Below, in pieces: positions 22,789 through 31,369 of a DNA stretch of 64,000 bases. The stretch is from Lachnospiraceae bacterium M18-1 (lineage in GTDB: Bacteria; Bacillota; Clostridia; Lachnospirales; Lachnospiraceae). Numbering within the stretch: the stretch's first letter is position 1; each line of letters opens with the position of its first letter. The DNA is taken from contig KE159612.1 of the NCBI GenBank assembly GCA_000403295.2, positions 1 through 64,000 on the forward strand. The letters are read 5' to 3'. The notes beneath the pieces are model-generated. The model had not been told where the DNA came from and did no database searches. It saw nothing but the letters and a program-made list of their open reading frames with translations. A program made the translations under genes and the position numbers.

Positions 22789-23559
22789 ATGAATAGAGTT
22801 ATTGCAATAGCAAACCAGAAAGGTGGCGTGGGAAAGACAACAACAGCCATAAACTTATCAGCATGTCTGGCAGATCTTGGAAAGAAAGTTCTTGCGCTTG
22901 ATCTGGATCCACAGGGAAATATGACAAGTGGATTAGGAGTTGATAAAGATGAAATTGAAAGAAGCGTATATGATTTAATTATAGGTAATGCAGGAATAGA
23001 AGAATGTATTTGCAAAAATGTATTGGACAATCTTGATGTACTCCCTTCAAATATTGATTTATCAGCAGCAGAGATTGAAATGATAGGTATAGAGAATAAA
23101 GAGTTTATTCTTAAAAATGAGATGGAAAAAATAAAGGATGTTTATGACTTTGTGATTGTAGATTGTCCGCCTGCACTGAGTATGCTGACAATCAATGCTA
23201 TGACCACGGCAGATTCTGTCTTGGTTCCTATTCAGTGTGAATACTACGCTCTGGAAGGGCTGACTCAGTTGATACATACAATTGAGTTGGTCCAGGAACG
23301 CTTAAATTCTTCACTGCAGATAGAAGGAGTTGTATTCACAATGTATGATGCGAGGACAAATCTTTCTTTACAGGTAGTGGAAAATGTAAAAGATAATTTG
23401 AATCAGAATATTTATAAGACAATCATTCCAAGGAATATACGGCTTGCTGAGGCACCGAGTTATGGAATGCCTATTAATATATATGATCCAAAATCAGCAG
23501 GAGCAGAAAGTTATATGCAGCTGGCAGATGAAGTGATCCACAAAGGAGAGGAGGAGTAA
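22789..23559 (+). CDS. parA: Chromosome partitioning ATPase ParA/Soj
   Basis: A 256 aa deviant-Walker ATPase that with ParB segregates the origin region and in Bacillus also modulates DnaA. The P-loop KGGVGKTTTAINL is near residue 10, the switch DLDPQGN near 41, and VDCPPAL near 123. AAAGGAGT lies 9 nt ahead of the ATG. parB starts 5 bp after its stop, so the two form an operon. Confidence 0.97.
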   Translation: MNRVIAIANQKGGVGKTTTAINLSACLADLGKKVLALDLDPQGNMTSGLGVDKDEIERSVYDLIIGNAGIEECICKNVLDNLDVLPSNIDLSAAEIEMIGIENKEFILKNEMEKIKDVYDFVIVDCPPALSMLTINAMTTADSVLVPIQCEYYALEGLTQLIHTIELVQERLNSSLQIEGVVFTMYDARTNLSLQVVENVKDNLNQNIYKTIIPRNIRLAEAPSYGMPINIYDPKSAGAESYMQLADEVIHKGEEE

Positions 23560-23563
23560 ATGA

Positions 23564-24511
23564 ATGCCAATAAAAAGAAATGGCCTTGGCAAAGGTTTGG
23601 ACAGCCTGATACCAGATAAAAATGTAAAACCGGAAGCGGAGGCGAAAGTATCTGCTGAAAAGTTGAAAAATAAAAATCCTAAGGATGAACAAGCGGATCA
23701 GGCAAATATTTACGATAATCCTACAGGAGAGTTGTTGCTGAATATTAATGAAGTTGAACCAAATAGAAGTCAGCCCAGAAAAGAATTTGATGAGGATACG
23801 CTGCTGGAACTTGCAGATTCTGTAAGACAGTATGGCATATTGCAGCCTCTTATTGTCCAGAAAAATAAAGGATATTATGAAATTATAGCTGGAGAAAGAA
23901 GATGGCGTGCTGCAAAGCTTGCCGGATTAAAAGAAGTACCTGTTATTATAAAAGAGTATACATCACAGCAAGTCGTTGAGATTTCATTGATAGAAAATAT
24001 CCAGAGAGAAAATCTGAATCCAATAGAAGAGGCAATGGCATTCAAAAGACTTCTTGAGGAATTTAACTTAAAACAAGATGAAGTTGCAGAAAGAGTATCA
24101 AAAAGCAGAACTGCCGTTACAAATTCCATGAGACTTTTAAAGCTGGATAATAAAGTACAGCAGATGATCATAGATGATATGATATCTACTGGACACGCCA
24201 GAGCCTTACTTGCAATTGATAATAAAGAACAGCAGTATTCGATTGCTACAAAAATATTTGATGAAAAGCTGAGTGTCAGAGAAACAGAAAAGCTGGTAAA
24301 ATCTCTGAAAAATCCCAAGAAAAAAAATGAAAAAGAAAAAATAGAACACGTGTTTGTGTACAATGACCTGGTGGATAAAATGAAAAATATAATGGGAACA
24401 AAGGTCAACATTAATGCAAAAGCGAATGGAAAAGGGAAAATTGAAATAGAATACTATTCAGAAGAAGAGTTAGAAAGAATTTATGATCTGATTATGACGA
24501 TCAGCCAATAA
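23564..24511 (+). CDS. parB: Chromosome partitioning protein ParB/Spo0J
   Basis: A 315 aa CTP-dependent DNA clamp that loads at parS. It has the N-terminal ParA-interaction motif GLGKGLDSLIPD, the CTP-binding ParB/Srx fold with GERRWRAAKLAG (near residue 107) and ENIQRENLNPIEE. The helix-turn-helix (KQDEVAERVSKSRTAVTNS) and a C-terminal dimerisation domain follow. GGAGAGGAGG precedes the ATG. Its targets are the two parS sites upstream. Confidence 0.97.
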   Translation: MPIKRNGLGKGLDSLIPDKNVKPEAEAKVSAEKLKNKNPKDEQADQANIYDNPTGELLLNINEVEPNRSQPRKEFDEDTLLELADSVRQYGILQPLIVQKNKGYYEIIAGERRWRAAKLAGLKEVPVIIKEYTSQQVVEISLIENIQRENLNPIEEAMAFKRLLEEFNLKQDEVAERVSKSRTAVTNSMRLLKLDNKVQQMIIDDMISTGHARALLAIDNKEQQYSIATKIFDEKLSVRETEKLVKSLKNPKKKNEKEKIEHVFVYNDLVDKMKNIMGTKVNINAKANGKGKIEIEYYSEEELERIYDLIMTISQ

Positions 24512-24558
24512 TAAGAAAGCAGAACAGATATAATTTTTTCAAGTAAGAGAGGACTTTT

Positions 24559-25095
24559 ATGATAAGCGAATTTATTTCAAAAATAGGGATTCAGATTGAA
24601 TACCTGGTCGCTTTACTTTTTCTGATTCAGATCATTTTATTTGTCCTGCTGATAGGCATTAATCTGAAATATTCCAGATTAAAAAGAAACTATTCTATGT
24701 TTATGAGAGGAAAAGATGGGAAAAATCTTGAAGAAAGCATATTAGAGAAATTTATGGAGCTGGATAAGATTGCAAGAGTTGTAAAGAAAAATGAAGAGAA
24801 TATCCGTAAAATTAAAAAGAAAATAAAAAAAAGTTATCAGAAGGCAGGAATCGTAAGATACAATGCATTTCAAGAAATGGGAGGGAATTTAAGTTTTGCA
24901 CTGACGATGCTTGATGATGAGAATAGCGGATGGGTGTTTAATGCAATGCACAGCAGAGATGCTTGTTATACTTATATTAAGGAGATTGTCAAGGGAGAGA
25001 GTTATATTGAACTATGTGAAGAAGAAAAAGAATCTCTGGAACGTGCTATTTTCCAGGAAGCATATGATCTGAAAAGTATGGATATAAATATTTAA
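24559..25095 (+). CDS. DUF4446 family membrane-anchored protein
   Basis: A 178 aa protein with one transmembrane segment (about 16-37), a short basic coiled stretch (residues 75-97), and the conserved block YNAFQEMGGNLSFALTMLD near residue 105. This matches the DUF4446 family commonly found next to parB in Clostridia. Its function is unknown; the position after parAB suggests a link to the cell envelope or segregation, but that is inference. Confidence 0.8.
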   Translation: MISEFISKIGIQIEYLVALLFLIQIILFVLLIGINLKYSRLKRNYSMFMRGKDGKNLEESILEKFMELDKIARVVKKNEENIRKIKKKIKKSYQKAGIVRYNAFQEMGGNLSFALTMLDDENSGWVFNAMHSRDACYTYIKEIVKGESYIELCEEEKESLERAIFQEAYDLKSMDINI

Positions 25096-25205
25096 AAGAA
25101 TTGCAGGCTAATGAAAATAAAAAAACAGCCGAAAACAATAGATAGTGTAATGTTAAATTGTCGTCACAAAAGCAGATTGGTTACTAATTGATGGAGGAAT
25201 GAAAA

Positions 25206-26492
25206 ATGCTGGATATTAAATTTGTAAGAACGAATCCTGAAATTGTAAAAAAGAATATAAAAAATAAATTTCAGGATGAAAAATTACCGTTGGTTGATGA
25301 GGTTCTGGAATTGGATGCCAGAAACCGGTCAATCAAGCAGGAGGTTGAATCGCTTCGAGCGGATAAAAATAAGATTTCCAAGCAGATTGGCGCTCTGATG
25401 GCACAGGGAAAGAAAGAAGAGGCGGAAGAACTGAAACGGCAGATTGCTGAAAATGCAGATCGCATAGAGGCTTTATCTATAGAAGAAAAAGAAGTGGAAG
25501 AGAAAATTAAGAAGGATATGATGACAATTCCAAATATTATCGATCCTTCTGTGCCAATAGGAAAAGACGACAGTGAAAATGTTGAAGTTGAGCGGTTTGG
25601 TGAGCCGCTAGTTCCTGACTTTGAGATCCCTTATCATACAGAGATTATGGAACGGTTCTGTGGAATTGATATGGAAAGCGCAAGAAAGGTTGCAGGAAAT
25701 GGTTTCTATTATCTGATGGGTGATATTGCAAGGCTACATTCCGCAGTTATTGCATATGCGAGAGACTTTATGATAAACCGTGGATTTACTTATTGTGTAC
25801 CTCCTTTTATGATTCGGAGCAATGTGGTAACAGGAGTAATGAGTTTTGCGGAAATGGATGCAATGATGTATAAGATTGAAGGAGAAGATTTGTATCTGAT
25901 TGGAACCAGTGAGCATTCCATGATTGGAAAATTTATTGATACACAATTAAAGGAGGAAGAACTTCCGCAGACACTGACCAGTTATTCTCCGTGTTTTAGA
26001 AAAGAAAAAGGAGCACATGGAATAGAAGAGAGGGGCGTATACCGGATTCATCAATTTGAGAAGCAGGAAATGATCGTAGTCTGCAAACCAGAAGATAGCC
26101 CTGAATGGTATAACAAACTTTGGCAGAATACTGTTGATCTGTTCTGCTCTCTGGATATACCTGTCCGCACCTTGGAATGCTGTTCCGGCGACCTTGCAGA
26201 TCTAAAGGTAAAATCTGTTGATGTAGAGGCGTGGTCTCCAAGGCAGAAAAAGTATTTTGAAGTAGGAAGCTGTTCCAATCTGGGAGATGCTCAGGCAAGA
26301 AGATTGGGTATCCGTGTTAAAGGAAAAGAAAACAGATATTTTGCTCATACATTGAATAATACGGTAGTTGCACCTCCGAGAATGCTGATCGCATTTTTGG
26401 AAAATAATCTTCAGGAAGATGGTTCCGTAAAAATTCCGGCAGCATTGCAGCCCTATATGGGTGGGAACACCCTGATTAAACCAAAGAAATAG
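25206..26492 (+). CDS. serS: Seryl-tRNA synthetase
   Basis: A 428 aa class II synthetase charging tRNA-Ser with serine. The N-terminal helical arm (about 27-105, rich in Lys/Glu) binds the long variable arm of tRNA-Ser. Motif 2 is FRKEKGAHG...YRIHQFEKQE and motif 3 is NNTVVAPPRMLIAFLEN. Length and ends are normal. The 110 bp in front shows no T-box structure that I can recognise. Confidence 0.97.
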   Translation: MLDIKFVRTNPEIVKKNIKNKFQDEKLPLVDEVLELDARNRSIKQEVESLRADKNKISKQIGALMAQGKKEEAEELKRQIAENADRIEALSIEEKEVEEKIKKDMMTIPNIIDPSVPIGKDDSENVEVERFGEPLVPDFEIPYHTEIMERFCGIDMESARKVAGNGFYYLMGDIARLHSAVIAYARDFMINRGFTYCVPPFMIRSNVVTGVMSFAEMDAMMYKIEGEDLYLIGTSEHSMIGKFIDTQLKEEELPQTLTSYSPCFRKEKGAHGIEERGVYRIHQFEKQEMIVVCKPEDSPEWYNKLWQNTVDLFCSLDIPVRTLECCSGDLADLKVKSVDVEAWSPRQKKYFEVGSCSNLGDAQARRLGIRVKGKENRYFAHTLNNTVVAPPRMLIAFLENNLQEDGSVKIPAALQPYMGGNTLIKPKK

Positions 26493-26651
26493 AATAAAGA
26501 TGGGTATTAGAGACAGCAGATCAGTACAACAGTAAAGCAGGACAATAACAGATCAAGTATAACAGCACAGCAGAACATAAGTGTGTCTGCTGTGCAGATT
26601 GTATTTTCATACTACTGTAGTTTCGAATATATACAAAAAGTGGAGATCATC

Positions 26652-27527
26652 ATGCATCAATATTTGAAAGCAATTGGATTCGGAAATTTATCTACAAAGA
26701 AGGAATTAAAAGAAATACTGAATCAGGTTGAAAAAAAATTTACACATCAGACAATTATATCATTTAATAAATCCGCTGATTTTTGTGAATTCGAAAAAGA
26801 ATTTGGCCAGCAAATAGGAATCGCTTTGTATGGGGAAATAGATGAAAATGAAAATTTTGATGCAGATTATTATATGCCCTATTTTCAAGGCGGTGGAATC
26901 ACCACATACTCAGAAGTCATTGTAGAAAAGCGAATTGACAGAGAACAATACGTGGGTATCTGTGAGGATCCGAAGGTGGGGATTAGTCTCATATTTACTC
27001 TGAAAAATGGAATCGATTATCAGAAGGAATGCCAGATTAGCGGTATGTCCAGGCCGAATACTTCTGTAACATTTTCAGGTCTTGCATTATCAGGAAAAAT
27101 ACTGCTTCCTGTCCAAAAAAGCCAAAACCAGATTAAAAACGTGAGTGATGCTTCCGATAATCGCAAGAACCTTCTCAATGCAGCCAGGAATGGCGATCAG
27201 AATGCTATTGAAACATTGACCTTGGATGATATCGATATCTATTCCCAAGTATCAAGGCGGCTTCTTTATGAGGATGTATTTACAATTGTGGATACATATT
27301 TTATGCCATATGGAGTTGAGTGTGATATCTATTCGATCATGGGCGAAATTTTGAATGTTAAGGAGGCAGAGAACCTGGTTACGAAAGAGAAACTATATCA
27401 GCTTCGACTGGATGTGAACGAACTGCAGTTCGATATATGCGTTCCTAAAAAAGAAGTTCTAGGAGAGCCTGAAATTGGAAGACGGTTTAAGGGAAATATA
27501 TGGCTTCAGGGGGAGATTAACTTTTAG
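26652..27527 (+). CDS. DUF3881 family protein
   Basis: A 291 aa soluble protein beginning MHQYLKAIGFGNL, the typical start of DUF3881, a family I know mainly from Lachnospiraceae. A middle segment (GGGITTYSEVIVEKR) and a C-terminal part (GEILNVKEAENLVTKEKLYQL) resemble family members. The function is unknown. The start at 26652 is 6 nt after GGAG; the open frame extends further upstream without support. Confidence 0.7.
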   Translation: MHQYLKAIGFGNLSTKKELKEILNQVEKKFTHQTIISFNKSADFCEFEKEFGQQIGIALYGEIDENENFDADYYMPYFQGGGITTYSEVIVEKRIDREQYVGICEDPKVGISLIFTLKNGIDYQKECQISGMSRPNTSVTFSGLALSGKILLPVQKSQNQIKNVSDASDNRKNLLNAARNGDQNAIETLTLDDIDIYSQVSRRLLYEDVFTIVDTYFMPYGVECDIYSIMGEILNVKEAENLVTKEKLYQLRLDVNELQFDICVPKKEVLGEPEIGRRFKGNIWLQGEINF

Positions 27528-27677
27528 GAGAACTTTTAGAACAGCAGAAATGTGAAATCTTTAAATATTTTATAGAAATAGAAGAAAAAGATTGATTTTA
27601 TAATGATGTAGTGATAAAATATTTAGTGTTGAATATTTATAAGAAGTAAGTTATAAAAAAGAGTGGATATTGTGGAT

Positions 27678-27720
27678 TTTTGTAGCTTAGATGGATAGAA
27701 TGTCTTCCACCTAAAAAGTG
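27678..27720 (+). other. Possible decayed tRNA 5' half
   Basis: TAGCTTAGATGGATAGAAT resembles a tRNA D-arm (TAGCTCAGTTGGATAGAGC), and the next bases (GTCTTCCACCTAAAAAG) resemble an anticodon arm, but the pairing is lost. It lies about 60 bp upstream of tRNA-Arg and may be a decayed duplicate of it. The resemblance could be chance. Confidence 0.3.
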
Positions 27721-27777
27721 TTAAAATATTTGTTTAGGAAAAGGAGACAAGTAAAAATAAGTATAGATATTCAAACT

Positions 27778-27851
27778 GTCGCTATAGCTCAGTTGGATAG
27801 AGCGACCGCCTCCTAAGCGGTAGGTCGGAGGTTCAAATCCTCTTAGCGACG
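27778..27851 (+). tRNA. tRNA-Arg (anticodon CCU)
   Basis: A 74 nt cloverleaf. Acceptor arms GTCGCTA and TAGCGAC pair, with discriminator G at 27851. The anticodon loop CTCCTAA gives CCU, and the T-loop is GTTCAAATC. CCA is not encoded. A terminator follows. The 3' half is partly repeated at 29612-29660 beside integrase remains, marking this tRNA as an integration site. Confidence 0.95.
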
Positions 27852-27859
27852 CTTTCAGA

Positions 27860-27902
27860 AATGCCGAAAACACTGGATTTCCAGAGTTTTCGGCATTTTA
27901 CT
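27860..27902 (+). terminator. tRNA-Arg terminator
   Basis: ATGCCGAAAACACTGG pairs with CCAGAGTTTTCGGCAT with one bulge and is followed by TTTTA. The hairpin begins 9 bp after the tRNA. Confidence 0.8.
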
Positions 27903-27913
27903 ATATCTGAGTT

Positions 27914-27974
27914 TGCTAATCAAAATGGCGTTTCTGCTAATTATTCTAAAAATTTTGCTGAAAATCTTGCTAAT
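27914..27974. repeat. TGCTAAT repeats near tRNA-Arg (candidate integrase arm sites)
   Basis: TGCTAAT occurs at 27914-27920, 27935-27941 and 27968-27974. The same heptamer recurs at 29467-29473 and four times at 29762-29850, next to the integrase remains. Short direct repeats on both sides of att cores are typical arm-type binding sites for tyrosine integrases; the assignment is inferred. Confidence 0.45.
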
Positions 27975-28035
27975 TGAAAAGGTGAGAGTTTCAAGTTCAA
28001 GATTATAACTTTGTCACAAGTTGGGACGAAGTTAA

Positions 28036-28165
28036 AACTTATTGTGTAGGAACATCTTCAAAATATGCAGAAAAAATGTTTTGATATCAAACTTATTCAA
28101 GATGAAGGCAAGATTATGGATATCCTCATAAAAAAATGTATGATATACTCTAAATGTAAACAATA
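28036..28165 (+). pseudogene. C-terminal remnant of an ORF6N-domain protein
   Basis: Two overlapping frames translate as YCVGTSSKYAEKMF and QKKCFDIKLIQDEGKIMDIL. They match in order the end of the intact protein encoded at 28314-29279 (YHVGASLKDAGKKCFGINL...). One frameshift separates them. The rest of the gene is gone. This shows that another copy once stood just upstream of the intact gene. Confidence 0.7.
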
Positions 28166-28228
28166 AGCGTACATAAAATTTGATATTCCGATTTGGAATT
28201 TCGAGTTTATGGATAGACGAAGTAACAG

Positions 28229-28293
28229 AACTTGAAGTCGCAAATTGTGATTTCAAGTTACTCATAGTTTTGAGGTTCCAATCTGGCACTTCA
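28229..28293. repeat. Two palindromes upstream of the ORF6N gene
   Basis: 28229-28259 has AACTTGAAGTCGCAA, one central base, and the nearly exact inverse TTGTGATTTCAAGTT. 28271-28293 has TGAGGTTCCA and TGGCACTTCA around ATC. They belong to the same palindrome family as the one inside the coding sequence (28560-28590) and those downstream. Confidence 0.75.
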
Positions 28294-28313
28294 TAATAGA
28301 AAGGACGATAAAG

Positions 28314-29279
28314 ATGGCTGATACAGAACAAACAGCTCTGACAAAGGCAAATAATGATACCCAAGAAATAAGTATTGAATCAGCAGAGTCCGATATAAAA
28401 AGCATGATATATGTTATCCGCAACCAGCAGGTTATGATAGACAGCGATTTAGCGATGTTGTATCAAGTAGAAACAAAGCGATTAAATGAAGCGGCAAAAC
28501 GTAATATTTCAAGATTTCCAGAAAGATTCCGATTCCAACTGACGAAAGAGGAATATGAAAACTTGAAGTCGCAAATTGCGACTTCAAGTTTGGAGGATGA
28601 TAATGGATATGGTGGGCGTAGGAAACTGCCGTTTGTTTTTACAGAACAAGGAATTGCAATGCTTTCTGCGGTTTTGCGTAGTGATGTTGCTATCCGAGTA
28701 AGCATTAGGATTATGGACACTTTTGTGGAGATGCGGAAGTATATGGCAAATACCTCTTTGCTGTATGAGCGATTAAATGCAATGGAGGTTCGCCAGATAA
28801 ATTACCAGACGGAAACTGACGAGCGTTTTGAAAGAGTCTTTGCGTACATATCCGAGCATGAGGAATCCAGTCAAAAAGTATTTTTTGACGGACAGATTTA
28901 CGATGCATTCAGTCTGATCGTAAGTCTAATTCAAAAATCAGAGAAAGAAATCACTCTGATAGACGGATATGTGGATGTTGGAACATTGAATCTGCTTTCA
29001 AAGAAAAAGTCTGATGTTGCAGTAACTATTTATACGCAGAAGCAGACGAAGCTAACAAAAGCCGATGTTAAGAATTTCAATGCACAGTACCCGACATTGA
29101 AAATAAAATATACCAAAGTATTCCATGACAGGTTTTTGATTCTTGACCGAGCGACAGCCTATCATGTAGGAGCGTCTTTGAAAGATGCGGGAAAAAAGTG
29201 TTTTGGAATCAATCTAATTCAAGATGCAGGCATCATCAAAGACATCCTGCAAAGGTTGGAACTGGAAACGGAGAACTAA
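28314..29279 (+). CDS. ORF6N-domain protein with PLD-like C-terminal region
   Basis: A 321 aa protein. Residues about 22-120 form an ORF6N-type DNA-binding domain (MIYVIRNQQVMIDSDLAMLY, then KRNISRFPERFRFQL and FVFTEQGIAMLSAVLRS). A middle segment (about 125-190) looks coiled. The C-terminal 110 residues (LIDGYVDVGTLNLLSKK, then HDRFLILDRATAYHVGASLKD) resemble the half-site of phospholipase-D-like proteins, with H-x-R-F-L-I-L-D in place of HxKxxxxD. The cellular role is unknown; ORF6N domains occur in phage and mobile-element regulators. Codons 83-92 lie within a perfect 31 bp palindrome. A degraded relative lies just upstream and others lie at 47.9 and 49.0 kb. Confidence 0.8.
   Translation: MADTEQTALTKANNDTQEISIESAESDIKSMIYVIRNQQVMIDSDLAMLYQVETKRLNEAAKRNISRFPERFRFQLTKEEYENLKSQIATSSLEDDNGYGGRRKLPFVFTEQGIAMLSAVLRSDVAIRVSIRIMDTFVEMRKYMANTSLLYERLNAMEVRQINYQTETDERFERVFAYISEHEESSQKVFFDGQIYDAFSLIVSLIQKSEKEITLIDGYVDVGTLNLLSKKKSDVAVTIYTQKQTKLTKADVKNFNAQYPTLKIKYTKVFHDRFLILDRATAYHVGASLKDAGKKCFGINLIQDAGIIKDILQRLELETEN
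28560..28590. repeat. Perfect 31 bp palindrome inside the ORF6N gene
   Basis: AACTTGAAGTCGCAA, a central A, then its exact inverse TTGCGACTTCAAGTT. It encodes NLKSQIATSS in the reading frame. The same outer arms with a different inner pair set occur at 28229, 47871 and 49192. Confidence 0.9.
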
Positions 29280-29283
29280 GAAG

Positions 29284-29361
29284 TTCTTTGAGGTCACAAT
29301 TTGTGACCTTAGAAAAAGCAAAGAGGAATGAGAAACTCTTTGAGGTCGCAATTTGCGACCT
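29284..29361. repeat. Two palindromes downstream of the ORF6N gene
   Basis: AGGTCACAATTTGTGACCT (29291-29309) and AGGTCGCAATTTGCGACCT (29343-29361) are perfect. Both sit between CTTTG on the left and TAGAA on the right, within 80 bp of the stop codon. They share the GTC(A/G)CAA core with the coding-sequence palindrome but have different outer arms. Confidence 0.85.
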
Positions 29362-29611
29362 TAGAATAAATGCAAACAGCTTAAACTATTCTGGGATTAG
29401 TTGTGAAATGCAGGTATCAATCGGGAAAGGCTTTACAACATAACATTTCCCTAAATTCAAGCCCCTTGCTAATCGTCTGCTAAAAGGAACATTTAAAACA
29501 CCTTATAATCAGCAGTCACAGGTCGATACGAGATAACATTCTGAATCCGTGACAAGCAAGGAAATACAGGGATTAGATTACACTAAAAGGGAGCTGCCTA
29601 CTAGCAAACGG

Positions 29612-29660
29612 GGCTACTCCTAAGCGAAGGGTCGGACGTTCAAATCGTCTCAGGGACGCT
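29612..29660 (+). other. att-like partial copy of tRNA-Arg 3' half
   Basis: The stretch CTCCTAAGCG, then GGTCGGA, GTTCAAATC and GACGCT follows the anticodon-to-3' end of tRNA-Arg at 27778-27851 with about seven differences. No 5' half is present. This is what an attachment-site duplication left by tRNA integration looks like after drift. A hairpin terminator follows, as behind the real tRNA. Confidence 0.65.
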
Positions 29661-29664
29661 AAGG

Positions 29665-29702
29665 GTGCTGGAAATCAAGGATTTCCGGCACTTTTTCTTT
29701 TT
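29665..29702 (+). terminator. Hairpin with T-run after the att-like site
   Basis: GTGCTGGAAATC pairs with GATTTCCGGCAC across AAG, then TTTTTCTTTTTG follows. It mirrors the terminator behind the intact tRNA-Arg. Confidence 0.75.
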
Positions 29703-29761
29703 GAAAATCGCATATGCATAGTTAAATTGTAAAAATCTAAATGCATATTTAGTAAATATCC

Positions 29762-29850
29762 TGCTAATTGGTAGACGAACTATTATTTTAAGGATTCGAA
29801 CAATTGCTAATTGTCTGCTAATAAGAAATATTAGCCAAAAACCTGCTAAT
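29762..29850. repeat. TGCTAAT repeats beside the integrase pseudogene
   Basis: TGCTAAT occurs at 29762-29768, 29805-29811, 29816-29822 and 29844-29850, between the att-like site and the 3' end of the integrase. They are candidate arm-type sites. Confidence 0.45.
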
Positions 29851-29867
29851 AGGGTAATCTTGATAAT

Positions 29868-31147
29868 TCAATTAGCCTTTGCTCCAACTTGTGCAATTAA
29901 ATTACTTAACATGGATGTTAATTCAGGGGAGTCCTGAAGCAGTTGGACAATATTTGCAACCTCTGGCGCCAATTTCTTTTCTTCAGACGGAGTAATTTTC
30001 CGCAGATCACAATTAGCATAAAAAGCCTCTTCAAACCTTTGGGCATTGACTTTTCGATCTTCATCAAGAATATGTGCATATACGTCTGTGATCATATCAA
30101 TCTATGCATGTCCGGTATCGCCCTGTGTTGCTTTAATATCCCCTTTATTTAATTTCAGTTTGTAAGTCGTGCTTGAATGTCTGAGGGAATGAAAAACGAC
30201 ATTGGGAAGATTAAGTTTTTCTTTTAGCTTATTAAATTCCTTCTCTATAACTCTGGATTCGCACGGTCTGCCATTTGGTAAAGCAACGACCAGATTATAG
30301 TTGTAATATTCATCGCCAAAGAATGATTTTACCTCTTCTTGTTCTTCTTTCCACTTTCTCAAAATATAGGCAACAGTTTTGGGAAGCCATACCTTACGGA
30401 CACTGGATTCAGTTTTAGGGGTTTTTAATATCAAATTAGTGCTGGTTCCATTCATCATAGAAGGAAATACCTGAATAATATCTTTTTCATCCATAAACTG
30501 TCTTGCATCCTTTGAAACTCTTGAAAGTTCCTGAATAATAATAACATGCGCACCGTCAGCAGCTATATCAGAATCTGAGATGTGAACATTGTCCCATTGA
30601 AGACCAATGATCTCGCCCAAACGCAAAGAACATGCAAATGCCAGATTCATAGCAATATATAATTTTGGTTCTTTGCAACCATCCAGAGCAGTACGAATCA
30701 TTTCAGCATCCCAAATTTCTCTTTTTTTGTAAGCTGTCTTTGGACGATTGCCCATTGGAAACAGATTCCTTGACATCATCTCCCATTTTACAGCCTGATC
30801 AAAAGCACACCTTAAAACCTTGTGGATACTATTAATAACACCAGATGTTACATACTCAGATCTTGGTTTCATATTTCTTTTCAACACTGATTTTGTCTTT
30901 TTAAGGGTCTGATAGTATTCATCAACTACTTTTGGAGTGATACTTTGTATTGCTAAATCCCCAATGATCGGATTGATATAATTTGCTATCAGTGCACAAT
31001 TTGACTCGTAGGTAGATAATGCCCAGTGAGCACTGCCATAGATTTTGATGAAATCATATAAGAAATCTTTTGCTTTTTCTCTCCCTTTTCATCCTCATAA
31101 TAGTAAACAACAGAATATTTCTTCTTACGTTTAATAATTGTAGCCAT
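29868..31147 (-). pseudogene. Tyrosine recombinase (integrase), broken
   Basis: The start at 31145-31147 gives MATIIKRKKKYSVVYYYED, the usual N-terminal end of Tn916/phage-type integrases. The frame is then lost near 31080 and resumes as the core-binding and catalytic domains. Catalytic motifs seen are SLRLGEIIGL (Arg) and HSLRHSS (H-x-x-R). A TAG at 30102-30104 follows GDTGHA, cutting off the last 75 residues, which continue in frame as IDMITDVYAHILDEDRK and contain the catalytic Tyr. At least two lesions make it inactive. It sits next to the att-like site and a small excisionase-like gene. Confidence 0.85.
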
Positions 31148-31162
31148 ACGTTTTCTCCTTTT

Positions 31163-31321
31163 TTACTGTGCTCCGCTATTCAGCCAGTCCTCAAAGGATC
31201 TCTTATTTATCCGTATGATTCTGCCGATTCGTTTTGAGATAAAGAAGTTCTCTTTACATAATTTGTATGCTAATTTTTTGCTTATACCTAACCCGGATAA
31301 ACCGGAAAAGTTATTTTGCAT
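31163..31321 (-). CDS. Small excisionase-like DNA-binding protein
   Basis: A 52 aa basic protein (MQNNFSGLSGLGISKKLAYK...RINKRSFEDWLNSG) with the pattern of a winged-helix excisionase/HTH_17 domain (GISKKLAYKLC then GRIIRINKRSFEDWL). It lies just upstream of the integrase, where such genes are usual. The first helix seems short compared with the family, so the N-terminus may have been replaced at the junction with the next element. Confidence 0.6.
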   Translation of the reverse strand: MQNNFSGLSGLGISKKLAYKLCKENFFISKRIGRIIRINKRSFEDWLNSGAQ

Positions 31322-31369
31322 TTCCTCCAAATTTCAAGTACAATAAAGAAAAACATTGGAGGATGTGTC

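Noticed and set aside
25096..25205. T-box leader before serS
   Set aside because: The gap is only 110 bp and has neither the conserved T-box sequence nor an antiterminator/terminator pair.
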